Assembly: GCA_017382555.1 (NCBI GenBank)
Contig: JAFOAB010000199.1
Location: 1 to 7,986 of the forward strand
Direction: 5' to 3'
Source of the DNA: Clostridia bacterium
Lineage (GTDB): Bacteria; Bacillota; Clostridia; Oscillospirales; CAG-272
Length of the DNA stretch: 7,986 bases
In this document: positions 6,839-7,986 of the stretch, in pieces
How the letters are laid out: each line of letters starts with the position of its first letter
Numbering within the stretch: the first letter of the stretch is position 1
Translations under genes and position numbers: made by a program
Notes under the pieces: model-generated
The model's database searches: none
What the model was told of the DNA's origin: nothing
The model's input: only the letters and a program-made list of their open reading frames with translations

Positions 6839-7570
6839 ATGGAAATAGTTGCTTTGACCGCCATAGGTGTCGGCGGCGCAACGGTCATAGGTGCCGTTTG
6901 CGGATTTTTATTTAAGAGTACTGCGCAAAGGTACGGCGGTATCGTGCTTGCGTTCGCCTCGGGCGTTATGCTTGCCTCTGCCGTGCTTGGGCTTATTATT
7001 CCGTCCGTGGAATACGGCGGAAGGTTTGGTGCGTTTGTTGCCGTTTTCGGCATTTTTGTCGGTGCATTTACCATCAGCGCTCTCGATGGGCTTGTGCCAC
7101 AGCTTCAGGCCTTGTTATGCGGTAATGGGGTGGGAGAGGGGAAGCAAAGCAAGGGTATCATTCTTGTTCTTGCCATAGCGATACACAATTTACCGGAGGG
7201 GATTGCCGCAGGGGTGGGATTTGGATCGGGTGATACGGCATCCGCGTTGTTCATTGCGGGCGGTATCGCGCTTCAAAATCTGCCGGAGGGAATGGTCATC
7301 ATTTCCCCCATGCTGCTTGCGGGCATTCCGCCGCGCCGCGCTTTTTTTATTGCCTCAATTACGGGCGCTGTGGAGGTTGCGGGCACGTTTATCGGCTATT
7401 TTGCCGTAAGCGTTGCAAGTATTCTTCTGCCGTTTGCACTCGCCTTTGCGGGCGGCACGATGCTGTTCGTTATTTGCGACGATATGATATTTGAAAATAA
7501 TACGGAGGGCTCGCGCAGGGCATCCGTATATGCGCTTCTTGCGGGATTTTCGCTGATGCTTTTGTTTTGA
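6839..7570 (+). CDS. ZIP-family metal transporter, GufA/BbZIP-like
   Basis: This is an inner-membrane uptake protein for divalent metal (zinc, perhaps iron or manganese), 243 residues long. Eight hydrophobic segments can be followed from MEIVALTAIGVGGATVIGA to the C-terminal ASVYALLAGFSLMLLF. The ZIP signatures are H116-N-L-P-E120-G in helix 4 and Q146-N-L-P-E150-G in helix 5, with Glu179 in helix 6 (TGAVEV) as a further likely ligand. Gln rather than His in the second motif is typical of the GufA-type branch that includes Bordetella BbZIP, whereas E. coli ZupT has His. The GVMLASA stretch in helix 2 also fits that branch. The loop between helices 3 and 4 is short and lacks the His-rich stretch of eukaryotic ZIPs. 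The upstream gene ends in a terminator, so its own promoter must lie in about 60 bases; none is convincing. Metal specificity cannot be read from the sequence. Confidence 0.92.
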   Translation: MEIVALTAIGVGGATVIGAVCGFLFKSTAQRYGGIVLAFASGVMLASAVLGLIIPSVEYGGRFGAFVAVFGIFVGAFTISALDGLVPQLQALLCGNGVGEGKQSKGIILVLAIAIHNLPEGIAAGVGFGSGDTASALFIAGGIALQNLPEGMVIISPMLLAGIPPRRAFFIASITGAVEVAGTFIGYFAVSVASILLPFALAFAGGTMLFVICDDMIFENNTEGSRRASVYALLAGFSLMLLF

Positions 7571-7583
7571 TAATTCGTTATTG

Positions 7584-7623
7584 AAGGTATTTCGTATAAT
7601 AAGTTATTGCCTTTTTGTTTTTG
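7584..7623 (+). terminator. Possible weak terminator after the ZIP gene
   Basis: AAGGTA (7584-7589) can pair with TGCCTT (7608-7613), including one wobble pair, across an 18-base AT-rich loop. The T-run TTTTTGTTTTTG (7612-7623) overlaps the foot. The stem is short and overlaps the next promoter. Confidence 0.3.
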
Positions 7624-7635
7624 TAATGGTAAAAT
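7607..7635 (+). promoter_or_regulatory. SigA-type promoter of the lipoprotein gene
   Basis: TTGCCT (7607-7612, 4 of 6) is followed by a 17-base spacer and TAAAAT (7630-7635, 5 of 6). TGG directly before the -10 makes an extended -10. It lies 28 bases before the ATG at 7664. Confidence 0.62.
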
Positions 7636-7663
7636 AGAGGGTACCAAACCTTTGGAGGAAGCT

Positions 7664-7986
7664 ATGAAAAGAATTTTTGCGTTGCTGCTTGCAATGCTTA
7701 TGCTTGCATCCTGCTCGGGCAACGTTCCCGCACAGACTACGGACGGCGGCGCGGACGTTACTACGGAGGTTCCCGTAACGCTTGATCCGAATGCTCCCGA
7801 TCCCGCGTATCCCGAGGCCGATTATCTTATAATTTCAAAAGAGGAGTATCTCTCAAAGACCACGGCGGGCTTTCTTTCTCAGCTTGTCGGCTTTCTTTCG
7901 GGCTTTGAGTTTGTAACCCTTTCGGGAGGCAGATGCCGTGTTGCAATGCCCGACGGTTGGTTTGAATACTGCCGCGGCCCCTATGC
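7664..7986 (+). CDS. Putative lipoprotein of unknown function, 3' end outside the window
   Basis: The ATG at 7664 follows GGAGG (7654-7658) at 5 bases, and the frame stays open to the end of the window (107 codons). The N-terminus has Lys2-Arg3, a hydrophobic core (IFALLLAMLMLA) and the lipobox L14-A-S-C17. It should therefore be lipid-modified on Cys17 and anchored on the outer face of the membrane. Residues about 18-48 are rich in Thr, Asp and Pro (a flexible tether). The following part has KEEYLSKTTAGFLSQLVGFL and RCRVAMPDGWFEYCRGPY, suggesting the start of a folded domain, but I do not recognise a family. Solute-binding protein is a common fate for such lipoproteins but is not supported here. 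The signal sequence is clear; the role is not. Confidence 0.8.
   Translation, partial: MKRIFALLLAMLMLASCSGNVPAQTTDGGADVTTEVPVTLDPNAPDPAYPEADYLIISKEEYLSKTTAGFLSQLVGFLSGFEFVTLSGGRCRVAMPDGWFEYCRGPY

Noticed and set aside
5282..7570. ACT-MBL gene and ZIP transporter as one metal-related operon
   Set aside because: A strong intrinsic terminator at 6734-6778 separates them, so a shared transcript is not supported.

Overview
The window looks like chromosomal DNA from an anaerobic Firmicute of the class Clostridia, probably a gut lineage. This rests on the large single-chain clostridial-type PurL, a 558-residue formate-tetrahydrofolate ligase next to it, strong AGGAGG-type ribosome binding sites, SigA-like promoters and mid-GC codon use. 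All supported genes lie on the plus strand. No tRNA, rRNA, CRISPR array, insertion sequence or prophage gene was seen, and no gene-free stretch exceeds about 200 bases.

Layout: (1) 1-2112 is the C-terminal part of purL (FGAM synthase); it enters from outside the window and carries an apparent one-base frameshift near 142. (2) 2139-3815 is an intact fhs, 26 bases after purL, closed by a strong hairpin terminator at 3830-3865. (3) 3956-5079 is a disrupted gene for an exported protein. It has its own good promoter, a signal peptide and the first turns of an apparent beta-helix, then a GH43-like five-bladed beta-propeller; these parts are spread over three reading frames. (4) 5080-5281 is a spacer with a perfect 19-bp inverted repeat and a promoter. 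(5) 5282-6718 encodes an unusual protein with two ACT domains fused to a metallo-beta-lactamase fold. (6) A terminator is followed by a ZIP-family metal transporter (6839-7570). (7) From 7664 a lipoprotein with its own promoter runs off the end.

How the genes fit together: purL and fhs form a purine/one-carbon unit, since Fhs makes the 10-formyl-tetrahydrofolate consumed by the formyl-transfer steps of purine synthesis and PurL catalyses the fourth step. The downstream genes appear to be independent transcription units. The metallo-hydrolase and the ZIP transporter both involve metal, but a terminator separates them and nothing else links them.

The most interesting item is the ACT-ACT-MBL protein, which looks like a metallo-hydrolase with a built-in small-molecule (perhaps amino acid) sensor. 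The frame breaks in purL (an essential-type gene) and in the exported protein could be assembly or sequencing indels as easily as real mutations. No clear multi-gene undescribed system is visible.
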